A DNA stretch of 64,000 bases from contig OY743181.1 in NCBI GenBank assembly GCA_963555705.1, positions 29,144,513-29,208,512 on the forward strand. The letters are read 5' to 3'. The notes under the pieces were generated by a model, which did not search any database, was not told the origin of the DNA, and saw nothing but the letters and a program-made list of their open reading frames with translations. The number at the start of each line of letters is the position of its first letter. Position 1 is the stretch's first letter. Shown here in pieces: positions 10,929-22,228 of this stretch. The position numbers and the translations under genes are program-made. Origin of the DNA: Ligustrum vulgare. Its lineage: Eukaryota > Streptophyta > Magnoliopsida > Lamiales > Oleaceae.

Positions 10929-11474
10929 TTAATGCTGCATAGCCAAAACATCATTGTTCATAACAGCCTGGAAAACATGATCTTTTGCTACTATATTTTT
11001 GAGACTGTAACGGTTTTTATCCTTATTAAATTGAGCATATAAGGAAAGGAGTTCACGTTGCACATACCCACTTGGGTGCGTCTCAAGAGTCAATCGGATA
11101 TCATCTAATGACTCTTTACTCAGTCCACCCTTAATGAAATCGATTTTATCATCCCGATTTCTAGAAGAATATCCTACTGATTTGCAACGAGTATCACATG
11201 TCCAACGATCACATTTGTAACAACCGTTAAGCCTTTCTGCTCTTCGTTTCTTTGCAAAAGTACTTTTTCCTAAATCAGGCATGTGTTTAGGAAATGTCAA
11301 TGGCAATTCACCAGCTAATCGAACTTTTGCTTCGATCAACCAGCGAACATCTTCTGGGATGCCATGATCCATCAGCAACCTCAATCTTTCGAGCCTAATT
11401 CGATAAATTTTTCTCAAATCATTTACCGGAAGATTGGAATAATATTTGCGAATATTTGAAAGTATGATATCCAT
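10929..11474 (-). CDS. Small basic Cys-rich protein, carlavirus-NABP-like, copy 1
   Basis: An open frame of 181 codons. The N-terminal 60 residues are rich in Arg, Leu and Ile and look helical. A basic patch (KSTFAKKRRA) leads into a Cys cluster CX2CX4CX3C (CYKCDRWTCDTRC), and the rest is mixed charged. The basic patch directly followed by a Cys cluster, and the GYSS plus FI..G stretch after it, recall the nucleic-acid-binding proteins of carlaviruses; this is recognition by eye. The start is set at MDIIL because both copies share it, and a 2-bp indel just before it breaks any longer shared frame. It differs from copy 2 at about 21 of the first 165 residues, and the C-terminal 15 or so diverge. 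It is antisense to element B. Confidence 0.7.
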   Translation of the reverse strand: MDIILSNIRKYYSNLPVNDLRKIYRIRLERLRLLMDHGIPEDVRWLIEAKVRLAGELPLTFPKHMPDLGKSTFAKKRRAERLNGCYKCDRWTCDTRCKSVGYSSRNRDDKIDFIKGGLSKESLDDIRLTLETHPSGYVQRELLSLYAQFNKDKNRYSLKNIVAKDHVFQAVMNNDVLAMQH

Positions 11475-11849
11475 TTTTGATGGATATAACCTTCTTCCCA
11501 AAAAAGATCTATTTAAAGGCATAAAGGAGTTGAGTGGATTCACGTGATATTGATTCCAGCAAGAAAGCATGGAATAGAATAATGAAAAATGGGAACAAGA
11601 GTTAATGCGCCATTAACTTTCTCGAAAGGAAGATTTGATGATAAGATTGAGATCATGAGATATTTCCTTGGATATTGTACCTGATTTTCTGGTATACTAA
11701 AAGTAATAAAGGTATACTGATTTGAAATGTACAGAAATACGTACTGATGAAATGAATACTGTATTGAACCAGAAGTTCATACATATGTACAAGTGAAATA
11801 TCTTGCTGAACCTGAAGTTCTATAATGATTGGTTAGATTCCAATTCAAT

Positions 11850-13130
11850 AATGAGATTTATTAAGAATGCAAAATAGCATTCATTAAAGAACCAGAAGAT
11901 TGTTCAGGTTAACAAGTTATTATTGCTGCTTGTTCTCAAAAGCAAATTAATTATCTCACTAAGAAAATGAATGACTGATTATTTGCTCAAGTAATGATAT
12001 TACGAGCAAAGTGATAAATGCTAGCATGAATATATCTTAAAGTCATTAATGATTTTACGAATTAGTTGAGATAATAGAATATTATATTACTAATGATTTA
12101 GCAAATTAAAAGCCTCAAGTTATTTGCTATGAGAACAATTTGAATATAAATATTTCTCATGCAGCAATATTTTACATACAAACATGTCAATACTATGAAA
12201 TAAAGAATTGCTTTTGAAGCTTTATGATTTGTAAAAGTGCGATATGTATATAATCCACCAAAAGCACACTTAGATATATGATTGAGATTATATCCCTAAA
12301 AGGATGACATGTTGTTATGGCATTTTAGCTGATTGATAATATTTGAGAACATTATGAGGAAAACACGCCTAAAGCGTAATTATGCCTGAAGCATAATGAC
12401 TATCGATTCCAAAAATAAATATCTCTTGAATAATTGAAATGATCTCTTTGAGGCTAAATACTCATAGTGAGTAAAAGGGACATAGTTAAATGATGAGATA
12501 TTCAGGTACCTGATGAAAGAACATATAAAGAGATCTCTCTATGTTATATTGAGTTGAAATGGAATCGATGAATAAGTCGACTGCATACATAAACAACCCT
12601 CTTATGAAAATGAGGTTGATGAAATTATAATACTTTGGCCAAGTATATAACCCCAATGTAGGGATTATTGTTCAAGGACCTGAAGTACAAATGCTTAAAT
12701 GTGTAAAGCCAGTAATTATATGTACAAATGAAAAAAATTACACAGTCGTAAAAGACGACTCGTTGCGCGCAAAATTTTTCATAGAACTGGCATGATATAT
12801 GGTGGATAGACTATAGTCTAAATCACTAGCTTGAGCTCTTTGATATACCAATGAGTGAGATCAAAATGTATGATTCTCATCTCAGTACTTTGAGAGTATT
12901 CTTTGATGTACCAGTTGATCGCGGTACGTTGGGATTTCAAGTAAAATGATTGTAGATTATATGTCGAAATTGATATATATTTCAATGATTGATTATACGA
13001 ATCAGAAATTGTGGTTTATGAGATGCAAAAACATACATGTATGATCAATGAAAGATTCAATATACCCAGATTAGTATCATTATAGAATGATACAAATGAT
13101 TCCATGATATAATATGTTGAAAGTGAAATT
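11850..13130 (+). other. Element B interior, no readable gene
   Basis: AT-rich sequence with many stops in all frames. Scattered CCAGAAG and CCTGAAG motifs occur. It occupies the place of pol in an autonomous copia element but I could not recognise integrase, RT or RNase H motifs. Confidence 0.6.
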
Positions 13131-13157
13131 GGAGTGTACTATTTATGACATCTGGGA

Positions 13158-13280
13158 AATTGATTATTCACTAGAAGTGAATATGAAAATGAATATGTTT
13201 AATTATTCATCAGAAGTGAATTCTAGATTTGATTATTCACCAGAAGTGAATTCTAAATTTGATTATTCACCAGAAGTGAA
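13158..13280 (+). repeat. 30-bp tandem repeat with internal inverted repeat
   Basis: About four units of GATTATTCACCAGAAGTGAA plus roughly 10 more bases; the last two units are nearly identical. Each contains TTCAC-CAGAA-GTGAA, a 5-bp stem. Because the unit is a multiple of three it yields a small open frame (13114-13320) that I do not regard as a gene. Confidence 0.8.
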
Positions 13281-13428
13281 AGATGCAATCGATAAATTAG
13301 TACAACATTGCTTAATATAGCATGTTATAACATCATGAGCTACGAACAATTTATATAAAGCTCATCATAAATTATATGATTGCACCAATATACTTGTGAT
13401 ATTCCATGAAAGGAATAAATACGCGTTG

Positions 13429-14148
13429 CACTCTTTTTCCCTTAACTAAGGTTTTGTCCCACAGGGTTTTCCTAGCAAGGTTTTTAATGAGGCAATAGTT
13501 GAGGCATATTGATGAAAATTAATGAGAATAATGTACTCTTTTTCCCTTCGCTGAGGTTTTGTCCCACATGGTTTTCCTAGCAAGGTTTTTGAGGCATCAT
13601 CATAGCTATCAACAAGCTATAATTCAGCAACACATTGTTATACTGGAATGATATCAACAAATGAAGAAAATCATACACATCTTGTGAAGAATGTTATGAT
13701 ATCGGCTACACACAAGAAGATTTTCATATATACATATTTCAGACGAAAGATGATATCATTATTCAAAAGGTTCATGAATACTTGATTGCACACTTCAGGG
13801 GGAGAATCATGTTGTACTCTTTTTCCTTCGTCCAGGTTTTGTCCTACTAGGTTTTCCTGACAAGGTTTTAACGAGGCAGCGGCTATACTCTTTTTCCTTC
13901 TTTCAGATTTTGTCCCATTGGGTTTTACTGACAAGGTTTTAACGAGGCAGCACTAAATTACTGAAGCACTGAAGCACTTCAGAAATTCAAATTTCAGTAC
14001 ATGATTTGTACTACTTATCATTGATGTCATTTTGGATATTTGACTTAATGATTAATGATGGCCAACATCAGGGGGAGCAGCTGTACTCTTTTTCCTTCGC
14101 TCAAGTTTTATCCCACTGGGTTTTCTTAGCAAGGTTTTAACGAGGCAG
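13429..14148 (+). repeat. Five copies of the copia 3' noncoding block
   Basis: Copies at about 13429-13494, 13533-13595, 13814-13879, 13885-13951 and 14082-14148. Each reads ACTCTTTTTCC, GGTTTTGTCCCAC(T)GGGTTTTCC, then AAGGTTTT and GAGGCA. This block is familiar from the 3' untranslated part of plant Ty1/copia elements. Two copies are preceded by CAGGGGGAG, a second-rank purine tract. Confidence 0.85.
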
Positions 14149-14177
14149 AAATTGAGCAAGCGAGTAATATGTCATTC

Positions 14178-14185
14178 AAGGGGAG
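14178..14185 (+). other. Polypurine tract of element B
   Basis: AAGGGGAG immediately before the TG of the right LTR, the expected primer for plus-strand DNA synthesis. Confidence 0.85.
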
Positions 14186-14420
14186 TGTTATGAAATATGA
14201 TGTAAGAAAATTAGGTATTAGGTATTTGAATGAATATTACCATTATGCTCCTGTAAAATTTACATATTACGATTGTGTTATTATTCAATCATATAAATAG
14301 GAGCCATTTTCATAAGAAATTTACACCACTTGAAGAGAATTTCTCTCTACTCTCTCATTCTCTCCATCTAAGTTCTCTCTATCTATTTCTTGTGTTTAGA
14401 TTTTAGATGGTTTTACAACA
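14186..14420 (+). repeat. 3' LTR of element B
   Basis: 235 bp, TGTTATGAAA to TTTTACAACA, with 12 differences from the 5' LTR by my count, followed by the duplication CGCCC. Confidence 0.93.
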
Positions 14421-14425
14421 CGCCC

Positions 14426-15769
14426 CTTTTAATATAGTAGGATTATTATCATCGTAGTCATCATCATCATTATAGAGAATAGAGATAATAACAATATAGT
14501 CATCACATAAATCTGTACATAGTTTTCTGCCTATTTTTACCTGTCATTTACGAAATTTTGTAAGTTTATTAACTTATTTTAATAACTGAATTATGAGAGT
14601 TTAATTAATACAAAATCAATTTATATATGACATGTAATAAATAATTTATGGATTTGTAAAAAATAAAACATCTATAAAAAGTCAAATTATAGATTATTTT
14701 TATTCTTTTGATAATTATTGTATTATTTTGAAGTCAAAAAATATACAACATGGGTGTCAAATCTGAGATCTAAACGAGACGTTTAATACAAGTTAACAAA
14801 TAAGAGCAAACTCTAAACATATCATTCGTAAAATCGTCTTAAATATTAAAGGTAAAAGTTCTATTATACTTTGCCTTTTTCAATATTCAATCTTTTTAAT
14901 CCTAAAATGATATACATGTCCTTTCTTACCTTAATCCAATTTGAGATAAATGATTAATTTTAAATCTTTTTCTTGTCAAATTGAAAGAAATAATAAATAT
15001 TCGAATTTTCTAAGTAAATTCAATTAAATCATTTTAATTTCTACAAATTTAGCTTTCAATAAACTCATTGATTATTTTGAAATTAATTTTATTAATTTAA
15101 TCACTATTTAAAAATAGATTATGGTCAACAGGTTTATTTAACATGTACAAAAATAGTTTTTTTTAGGTAACAAGATCCTTCGACTACTCGGTGAACATAA
15201 AAAATCACTTTTCATTAGAAACCATTGAATAATGTAATGTTTGATAGAGACTAGATTGTTTTAAATGTGTAGTTGAAAGTGAATAAAAGTGGTAAAAAAA
15301 TAAAATAATGTCAAATTAATCAATTGAGTGATTAAAAATAAAAGTTGAAAAGTGATTTTTTTGTTTAAGATTGTATGGTTAAAAAGTAGTATGTGCAATT
15401 TTGGAAAATGAGTTCTTAAAGAATGTGTGATTGAGAATGAAAATTAAAAAAAATTGAAGAATTGATTCCATATGAATAAATGATAAAGTCTCATATCTTG
15501 TGGGTTAAACCTCTATTTATAAATTGAAATGTATAGATGATTTTTTTGTATATAAAGTTAATTGTATTTGTAATATACATTCAACAAAATTTAATTAAAA
15601 TTTATATTTCATATTACTTATTTGTTACATTCATTTAAGTATATGAGTGCATATAAATCTGTCACATGTAAGTTTAACAAATTACAGCATTTAATTTAAG
15701 TTTGAGCTATTTTTTGAAAAAAATGTTTGGTAAATTTTGGTCGTAATGTATTCGCTCTTTTATATGCAG
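14426..15769. other. Intergenic, AT-rich, no gene seen
   Basis: Contains a short ATC microsatellite (about 14448-14475) and long AT-rich tracts. The part at 15180-15430 resembles the AT-rich foldback family seen at 16861 and elsewhere. I see no coding sequence. Confidence 0.6.
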
Positions 15770-15777
15770 TGTAATGA

Positions 15778-16640
15778 TAGGGATGGGCAAAAAAACACAG
15801 AAACATATATGACTGAATCAGAATCAAACCGAAAAATCGTAATCGTATAGTTTTAAATAAATGAAATAGGAAATGGATTTTGGAACCGAGAACCAATCAA
15901 AATTGGTTTTGGAACCAATAACCAATTGGTTCGGCCTTTAGAACCGAAAAACCAAAGTTAGAAATATGTTTTTTATCTTTGTTTATTTTTTTTTGAAAAT
16001 TTTAATTGGTTGTTCTAAAACTAAAAATCAAAATAATTTGTAAATGATTAAGTTCTTTTTATGAAATTTGTTTCGTCTCTACCTCACTATAACCTTTAAC
16101 TTCACACTTAGACTAAAATTCTTAGTAAATGAAAATAGAAAGTCAAGTTGTAAATGACCACGATGGAGTTAATTAAATATTTAAATACAAATATAAAATA
16201 ATTAATAATAACGTATTTAAAACTCATGATTCATCCTACAAGTTTACTATGCAAATTTATTTTGTATAGCTTCTTACATGCTTGAAAAAACTTCCAGCCC
16301 ATTTGTTTCTTATTTTGTTTTATTAATATCTCCTATTTTATGGAGAATCTTATGCTTTCTCAGGGGTGAAAAGGTTTTCGGAGTCCTCGATCTTGGTATA
16401 TTCAGTAAAAGTTTATTTTAGATTATAGGCTCACTTCCCAAGGCCTTGATACTACTCAGTAAGCCCTCGAAAAATAATTATTATTGTAGAACCTAATTAG
16501 AACCAAAATAGAATGGTTTGGATCTGGTTTGGTTATTGCGATTCAAGAAACTGAGTGGTTCCATTTAACAAGAACCGAAAAGTATGGTTCGATTTTGGTT
16601 CTTGAGATACCCGAAAAGAACCACCCGATGCCTACTCCTA
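15778..16640. mobile_element. Non-autonomous hAT-type DNA transposon (863 bp)
   Basis: Bounded by a perfect 8-bp duplication TGTAATGA (15770-15777 and 16641-16648). The left end reads TAGGGATGGGCA and the inverted right end TAGGAGTAGGCA, 9 of 12 equal. An 8-bp duplication with TAGGG-type ends is the hAT signature. The arms are rich in GGTTC/GAACC motifs, likely subterminal repeats. There is no transposase, so movement would need one supplied from elsewhere. Confidence 0.85.
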
Positions 16641-16860
16641 TGTAATGAAATGAAATATTTTTTTAATACATTTAAATATCAATTATTGCATTAAGATACT
16701 ATCAATTCTTATAGTACTATTCAGGGAGTCGATAAATTAATTCCATGGATGCCTGTTAGCCTATTTATTTCATTTTACGATTGAAAATTGTAAACATTTC
16801 AAATTTTAGAAATCAATTGATCGTAAGCTCAACTTCAATCATCAAATCAAAATTGTAAAG

Positions 16861-17021
16861 TACCTCCGTTTGGTAACACTGTTTGATTTATAAAATGATT
16901 TATTTGTGATTTTGAGGTAAAAAAATGTGGTTGAAAATTGGAGAGAAAAAATGTGTGTAGTTAAAAAATGATTTGAGAAATTATATGAACCATTTTTTAA
17001 TGGTTACCTAACAAATGCTAA
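16861..17021 (+). repeat. AT-rich foldback-like dispersed repeat, forward copy
   Basis: Begins CCGTTTGGTAAC and ends GGTTACCTAAC, a rough inverted repeat. The interior TTTGTGATTTTGAGGTAAAA, then TTGAAAATTGGAGAG, recurs at 26820-27110, 27505-27800 and 53560-53720 (forward) and at 51760-51830 and 53375-53540 (reverse). Confidence 0.6.
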
Positions 17022-17045
17022 GGAAACTAGATAATGAACAAGCTG

Positions 17046-18566
17046 TTAAAAGAAATATGCAGGTCACAACTTTACGTTTTACTTTTCTGGCATTTTTCAT
17101 TATCATGTGAATTCACAATTTAAGCATATAATTTACTTGCATTTTTTTATTTCATTTTGTGCTAATAAAAAAATTATACTATTCATACAAGGATATTAGA
17201 CCAAATAAAATATCATACAAGGATTTTAACCCCAACGAGGTAGTAGGCGGGACACGCTTTAAATCATGTAGTGTGTGCTTTCTCTTTACGTTAAAACTAT
17301 AATCCTAGTGTAATCTAGAATTAGAAAGAGGTGACCACATATCTACATAACTGTTATTGGAGAACGTCAAAGAAATTTTGAGGATTTGAAACTTTAATGG
17401 AACCAAGAAAGCAATTAACGCAGATAATTGTAAAGCATGCTATAAGTGTAATATTCTCAAAACTATTATTTTTGCAACATTACTACATACAACAGGTGAA
17501 TCCCTACTACGGAATAATTCAAATCACAATAAATTAATTTTTGTGATTACACATTTCCTTGTGTTTCCATACAACAAGATTAAAGTAAAGATAATGAATA
17601 ATAATTATAACTATCTCGTGGTTACATTCTCCTTGTGAACATCGTGCATGTCGTTTAACGAACTCATAATTAAAACCACCGTAAAGCAAGTATTTGTAAA
17701 TTAATTTATGAACAACAATATTGTTGCGCTAAAATTCATCAAGTGTACGAATCGTACAAGTAATAAAGTGGATAAAGAGTTTGTGTATCGTTCTCACGAG
17801 TATTGAGATAAATTATACTCTAAATTACTAACCTTAATCGAACGGAAAAATCAAAATTAAAATTAAAAATAATAAGTAACATAAAAGAAGTGATTTTGTT
17901 TTGTTTGAATGAGACTAAAATTTTAAAATAAATAAAGTGAGATTTGTGAATATATGGAGGGAATGTATTGAAATTCGAATCCACATAGTAATATCTATTT
18001 CAATTCAATAATTTTCTAATTTAGCTCATTCACGCGTTCTTGTCAATCGATAAAACTGATATATTTAAATTTCTTTTTCAAAAAAAAATTAAATCTACCA
18101 TAAATATGACCCGAATATATTCCTAGTCCGAATGCAAATGTTTATGATGCATTAATCAAACAATTTATCAAATTGATTGCACACGTCATATTGTTATTCC
18201 TAACATATAGTATTCGTGTGTTTATCTTGCTGCATTCTAAACTTATTGTGAATTTTCCAAAACTACAAAAAGTAACTAATTATCCAATTGGTGATCAAGA
18301 AATTAAATAATTCAATGAGAATGCAATAATAAACCAAGAAATTATTAAATTATAAATCTTGAATTCAAAATGAATAAAACATATTGTTCATCTCATCCAA
18401 TACATAAGAGAAATCTAGCTTAACATATTAACGTAAGAAACACAAGAAAAATAAAAGAAAGTCATCCCCCAAATCATTAAAGTGTGAAGATAATTTGGAC
18501 ATCTTCAATTTCGGATCCAATATTACTAGCAGGAGAAGCCGTCCAGTTCTTAAGTGCAGCAGCCGC
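17046..18566. other. Intergenic, possible decayed LTR, no gene
   Basis: From about 17700 the phrase CATCAAGTGTACGAATCGTA resembles a stretch I associate with the ends of Athila-like gypsy LTRs, but I find no partner LTR or clear boundary. The rest is AT-rich without coding signal. Confidence 0.35.
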
Positions 18567-18869
18567 TGTTGGGTTTTGACTCAAAAATATCTTGGACAAT
18601 TGATTTTCTTGTTAAAGTCATTAACTTGGAGACCAAGTTAAAGATGAAAAGAAAAGGAAGATAATCTTTTTGGTATGAATTTATTTCCTTATTCTGGTTA
18701 TTCTAATTTAACGAGAAAACATCTTGGGGTACAAGTAATACACGTTTTTTGGTTATGTTTACCTGTAAATTTTGCGTTATTGCTTTATTTTCTTGTTGGC
18801 TCAATTATTTCTTGAACATCAAAATTCCTGCGGGGTTAATTAGAGAGAATTTGTGTGTTATTCCCAATA
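18567..18869 (+). repeat. 5' LTR of copia element C, with internal deletion
   Basis: Matches both ends of the right LTR but not its middle; the joined point lies near 18755. Confidence 0.85.
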
Positions 18870-19017
18870 TGGCACCTTCGACGGGGAAATCGACGTCTAA
18901 TTAACAGAGCATCGGTAGTTCGAAGATTTTTTTGGAGCAAAAGAAAATATGTTTGGAAAGTACATCGTGGAGAAATTTAACTGGAAGATCAATTTTGGCT
19001 TGTGGTAAGTACAAGTT

Positions 19018-19796
19018 ATGGATGTATTGATTCAGACGGGACTGCAGAAAGCTTTGAAGGAAGAACCAACCCCGAGTTCTGACAAAGAAACTGAATCCAG
19101 CACGAGTGATGAAGATTGGGAAGATTTAGATTTGAATGCTACCAGCATGTTGCAACTTTGTTTGCCCAAAAATGTTCTTGCAAATATTTATGGGATATTT
19201 GCTATAAAGGAATTGTGGGGAAAAAACTGAAAGAGTTGTATCAAATGAATAACTTGTCAAATAACTTGTATTTGAATGAGCGGTTTCGTTCTTTGAGAAT
19301 GAATGCAGGTATGAAAATCTTAGACCATCTTAGTGTTCTCAGTGGGATTGTTTCTGAACTGGAATCTGTTTGAGTTAAGATTGATGATAAGGATAAAGTT
19401 CATTTGGTTTCTTCCATCCACGTTTGAGCACATCATGCTTATTTTGATGTACAGGAAGGAAATGGTGGAATTTCCAAAAGTTAAGTTGATTAGGTTGAAA
19501 TGACAGTTCATCTAAAAACGTTTTGCTTGTTACTTAAAAGTGGAAGATATGTAACTCCATGAAGAAGAAGGTAATGTGTTGGAATTTTGGTAAATCTAGT
19601 CATATGAGAAGAAATTGTCCAAAAGGCGGAGCAAGTCGGCTAACTGCTCAGAGGTGGACTATACGACTCTCCTGGTGGAAGGTGGTGATGATGTACTTTA
19701 GTAAGATGGGACTTCCTTATGGCATGAAGTCAGTTTCCATGATAGAGGATGTGTTCTTATTGGCGGGTACATGTGTTTGCACTCGGACATTGGTTT
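19018..19796 (+). pseudogene. Copia C: gag remnant
   Basis: Fragments of a copia gag in several frames. The first part reads MDVLIQTGLQKALKEEPT, then a Ser/Glu-rich stretch and NATSMLQLCL, typical of the gag N-terminal half. Near 19559 a damaged zinc knuckle reads CWNFGKSSHMRRNC; the second Cys of CX2C is Phe here. Frames change near 19230 and again before 19559, so no product is expected. Confidence 0.75.
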
Positions 19797-20063
19797 GAAA
19801 TTAATGCAAAGTGTGTGGTGAAATTGATGTCGATGGTTGATGAGCTCCCAAGGAAAGCCAAACATGGGGGTTGCACCATAATTTTTCAACAAGGTTTATT
19901 TCGACATGAGCCGATGAAAAGCTCAGAATTCGTTGATAATTCTGAATGGTTATACTCATATGGTGGAGTATGAGATCGTTAAAGTGAAAAATGCTTGATT
20001 ATTTACCCAATGATTGAATTTGAATTTTCTGGCTTATAATAATTTTTGTGTCTAGGTGGAGAT

Positions 20064-20603
20064 TTTTGGGGTTTGACCCAAAAATATCTTGGACAATTTA
20101 TTTTCTTGTTAAAGTGGTTAACTTGGAGACCAAGTTAAATGTGAAAAGAAAAGGAAGATAATTTTTTTGGCATGAATTTCTTTCCTTATTCTGATTATTC
20201 TACTTTAACTCGGAAATATCTTGGGGCACAAGTAATATACGTTTTTTTTTTATATTTACTTATAAATATGTGTGTTGATGAGCCAATTAATTGCACGTTG
20301 ACTAGAGAGTATTGTGAGAAAAATGTAGTCTAACATCTTGATTTTTCTTGGGTTCTTTGTAGGTTGTACAAAGAAGTAGAAATTGGTAGATGTGGTAAAA
20401 CTTGATTATTTTTCTTATAATACCTGGAGGGTTGGTTAGTGCAAATTCTATATAGCTGTAACAATTTATTATATAGTGAAAAGTTTTGACGGTCAGTAAA
20501 TTTTGCATTGTTGCTTTATTTTCTTGTTGGTTGAATTATTTCTTGAATATCAAAATTCCTATGGGGTTAAATAGAGATGAAATTTGTGTATATTTCCCAA
20601 CAG
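20064..20603 (+). repeat. 3' LTR of copia element C
   Basis: 540 bp, about 85-90% like the left LTR where both exist. The first bases read TTTTGGGG instead of TGTTGGG, so the TG end has mutated. Confidence 0.82.
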
Positions 20604-21239
20604 CTGCCTCCTTTTTTGTTTTAATTTTAGCAGCCCTCCTTTCTTCTTGTCCCAGCTGAATCCCTTTTGTATATTTCTATCAATTCACTTCTACTTCCTT
20701 CACTCACCCGCCTTCCTCCAAAACCTTAACTTGCCGACAACTTTTCTAATTCCAGTCGATTCCCCACTTGATGAGGTGCGTGTGTCTAGTGTAGAAGAAC
20801 AAGCCCTTGATGGAACGCTTCGTTGGTCGGTCTTCAAAAAAATGGCTTTAACTTTTCCATACCGTGTCCCTTTTGGGCCCATAAGTGCTTTTCGAAAAGC
20901 TCTCGACGATTCTCATTCAAATCATCGCTTTGCCGTAACATGTGATGGATTTCGGGCGTTTAAGAGTTTACTGGATCAAAATGACAGTTGAAGGTCCAAC
21001 CCATTACGGGACTAGGTTATTTGTTTTCACTTATATAAAGATGCTTAAACATATTTGTAGGGTTTTGGTTGCTTTTGAAATAAGAAGAAAAGCGTTTGTT
21101 TTCTTAATTGCAATCCATCCAGAATAGTAATTTTTGTGTATTGTAGATTCGATCTACATCACCACTTCTTCAAATACCAAAACCGCCAACCTCAATTCCA
21201 AAAAGATTTTCTCCCCCTCCAAGCTGCCTCCTGTGCATG
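20604..21239 (+). other. Possible gene fragment (20731-20991), otherwise unassigned
   Basis: A less AT-rich patch is open from 20584 to 20991. Its last 85 codons (LDEVRVSSVEEQALDG, MALTFPYRVPFG, FAVTCDGFRAFKSLL) have balanced composition and could be one exon of a host gene or a captured fragment. I do not recognise the family. No start, splice site or continuation is evident, and the 5' half of the frame is low-complexity. Confidence 0.25.
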
Positions 21240-21255
21240 TATGTATATGTCTCCT

Positions 21256-21504
21256 TCGCCCTCAGGGCACATCTTCCAGTGAAAAATGGGAGGACTAGTA
21301 AGACTCAGTTTAACGGTGTGTAGGGTTCGAATCTTGAAATATTGGATTTGTGCCTTGTCGTCAGCGGGAGTTACCCAAACTTTGGGCTTACCATTAAGTC
21401 CTCTACCCTGGCTCTGGGAGACATAACCTGCGATTAACCTCCTCAACCAATGGCTCAGGGCAGGGTCGGTTGAGGCCCTCAAGGTGTGGGTTACACCTTT
21501 TATT
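21256..21504 (+). mobile_element. tRNA-derived SINE, copy 1
   Basis: Flanked by a perfect 16-bp duplication TATGTATATGTCTCCT (21240-21255 and 21505-21520). It holds a Pol III box B (GGTTCGAATC, 21324-21333) with a degenerate box A upstream (ACTCAGTTTAAC) and ends in a T-rich tail. It shares CACATCTTCCA and ATAACCTGCGATT with the SINE at 22229, in the same order and spacing. Confidence 0.88.
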
Positions 21505-21520
21505 TATGTATATGTCTCCT

Positions 21521-22212
21521 ATTCACACCCATTTAGCTGACAAATACAACCTAGGAAGTCCAGTTTCAATTAGTCTCCAGGCCAATTCTAAGTAGGTAGT
21601 AGGTTCTGCAATAAGACATCAATCTTCTCAAATAATTCAAGTTGATCCTTAAGTCTCTTCAATTTGCAAATAAATCATTGATATCTTTGTTCTTCATTTC
21701 GTCGTCCACCTCATCTATGAATTATTTGCTATTTTGTCTTTTTTGTACGGTTTAAGTCCAATTTCTCCGTCTAACCACCAAATGCACCCAAAATGGAGTT
21801 TTTCTAAAACAAACAAAATTGTCACGCAATTTAGTGATATCATATCTAAAAATACTTACAATTATTTAAATTTAAAGCTAAGAACATACTTATCAACTAT
21901 TTTTCAAATCACCTTTTAATTATATAATTTTTTCGAAATAATTTTTTAATAACATATTTTACATCAAAAATATCAAAATCATTTATTATAAATTCATATA
22001 AGGCAGCCTAACCGAGCCTAATTCGAAATCGTTGCTCGAATCGAAAGTGAATGTCAGAGTTACTATCTCAACTTATTTAAAAACGCTTATTTTTGGTGGC
22101 TTATTTTTATTCTTTCAAGGCAAATGAGTTTCAAGTATAGTGTGAATTATTATAGCCTCTGTTTGGAATGATAAGAGACAAATTGGGTAGACCCTGAACC
22201 TCCTTATAGATG
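21521..22212. other. Intergenic, no gene seen
   Basis: AT-rich sequence between the two SINEs with no recognisable feature. Confidence 0.6.
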
Positions 22213-22228
22213 CTTAAAAAAATGTTTT

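Larger units (their letters stand above)
9750..11850 (-). other. Gene cassette copy 1 (Cys-rich protein, LOG, hairpin repeats)
   Basis: This is the extent over which the minus strand can be matched by eye to 42.7-44.87 kb. Reading the minus strand: an upstream non-coding segment of about 300 bp, the Cys-rich protein gene, a spacer of about 255 bp, LOG, then three hairpin repeats. The gene order and spacing equal those of copy 2. The flanks align only patchily, with indels, while the two genes align without gaps for most of their length. Confidence 0.75.
8009..14420 (+). mobile_element. Copia-type element B, non-autonomous, carrying an antisense gene pair
   Basis: A complete LTR element of 6412 bp on the plus strand. 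Both LTRs are 235 bp, begin TGTTATGAAA and are flanked by a perfect 5-bp duplication CGCCC (8004-8008 and 14421-14425). A primer site follows the left LTR and a purine tract AAGGGGAG precedes the right one. I found 12 differences between the LTRs, so the insertion is moderately old. No recognisable gag or pol frame remains. The 3' part carries the TTTTCC..GGTTTTGTCCCACTGGG..AACGAGGCA noncoding blocks that I know from plant copia elements. The interior carries, on the opposite strand, a Cys-rich protein gene and a LOG gene. Confidence 0.9.
18567..20603 (+). mobile_element. Copia element C, internally deleted
   Basis: A 2-kb remnant. Left LTR 18567-18869 starts TGTTGGGTTTTGAC; right LTR 20064-20603 ends TTTCCCAACA. 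The left LTR lacks about 235 bp present in the right one. The flanks GCCGC and GCTGC may be a 5-bp duplication with one change. Only gag remnants remain inside; integrase, RT and RNase H are missing. A purine run GGTGGAGA precedes the right LTR. Confidence 0.85.

Noticed and set aside
8009..14420. Retrozyme (short non-autonomous LTR element with hammerhead ribozymes)
   Set aside because: LTR length of 235 bp is suggestive, but I could not find a hammerhead core arranged with three stems in either LTR, and the element is far longer than retrozymes.
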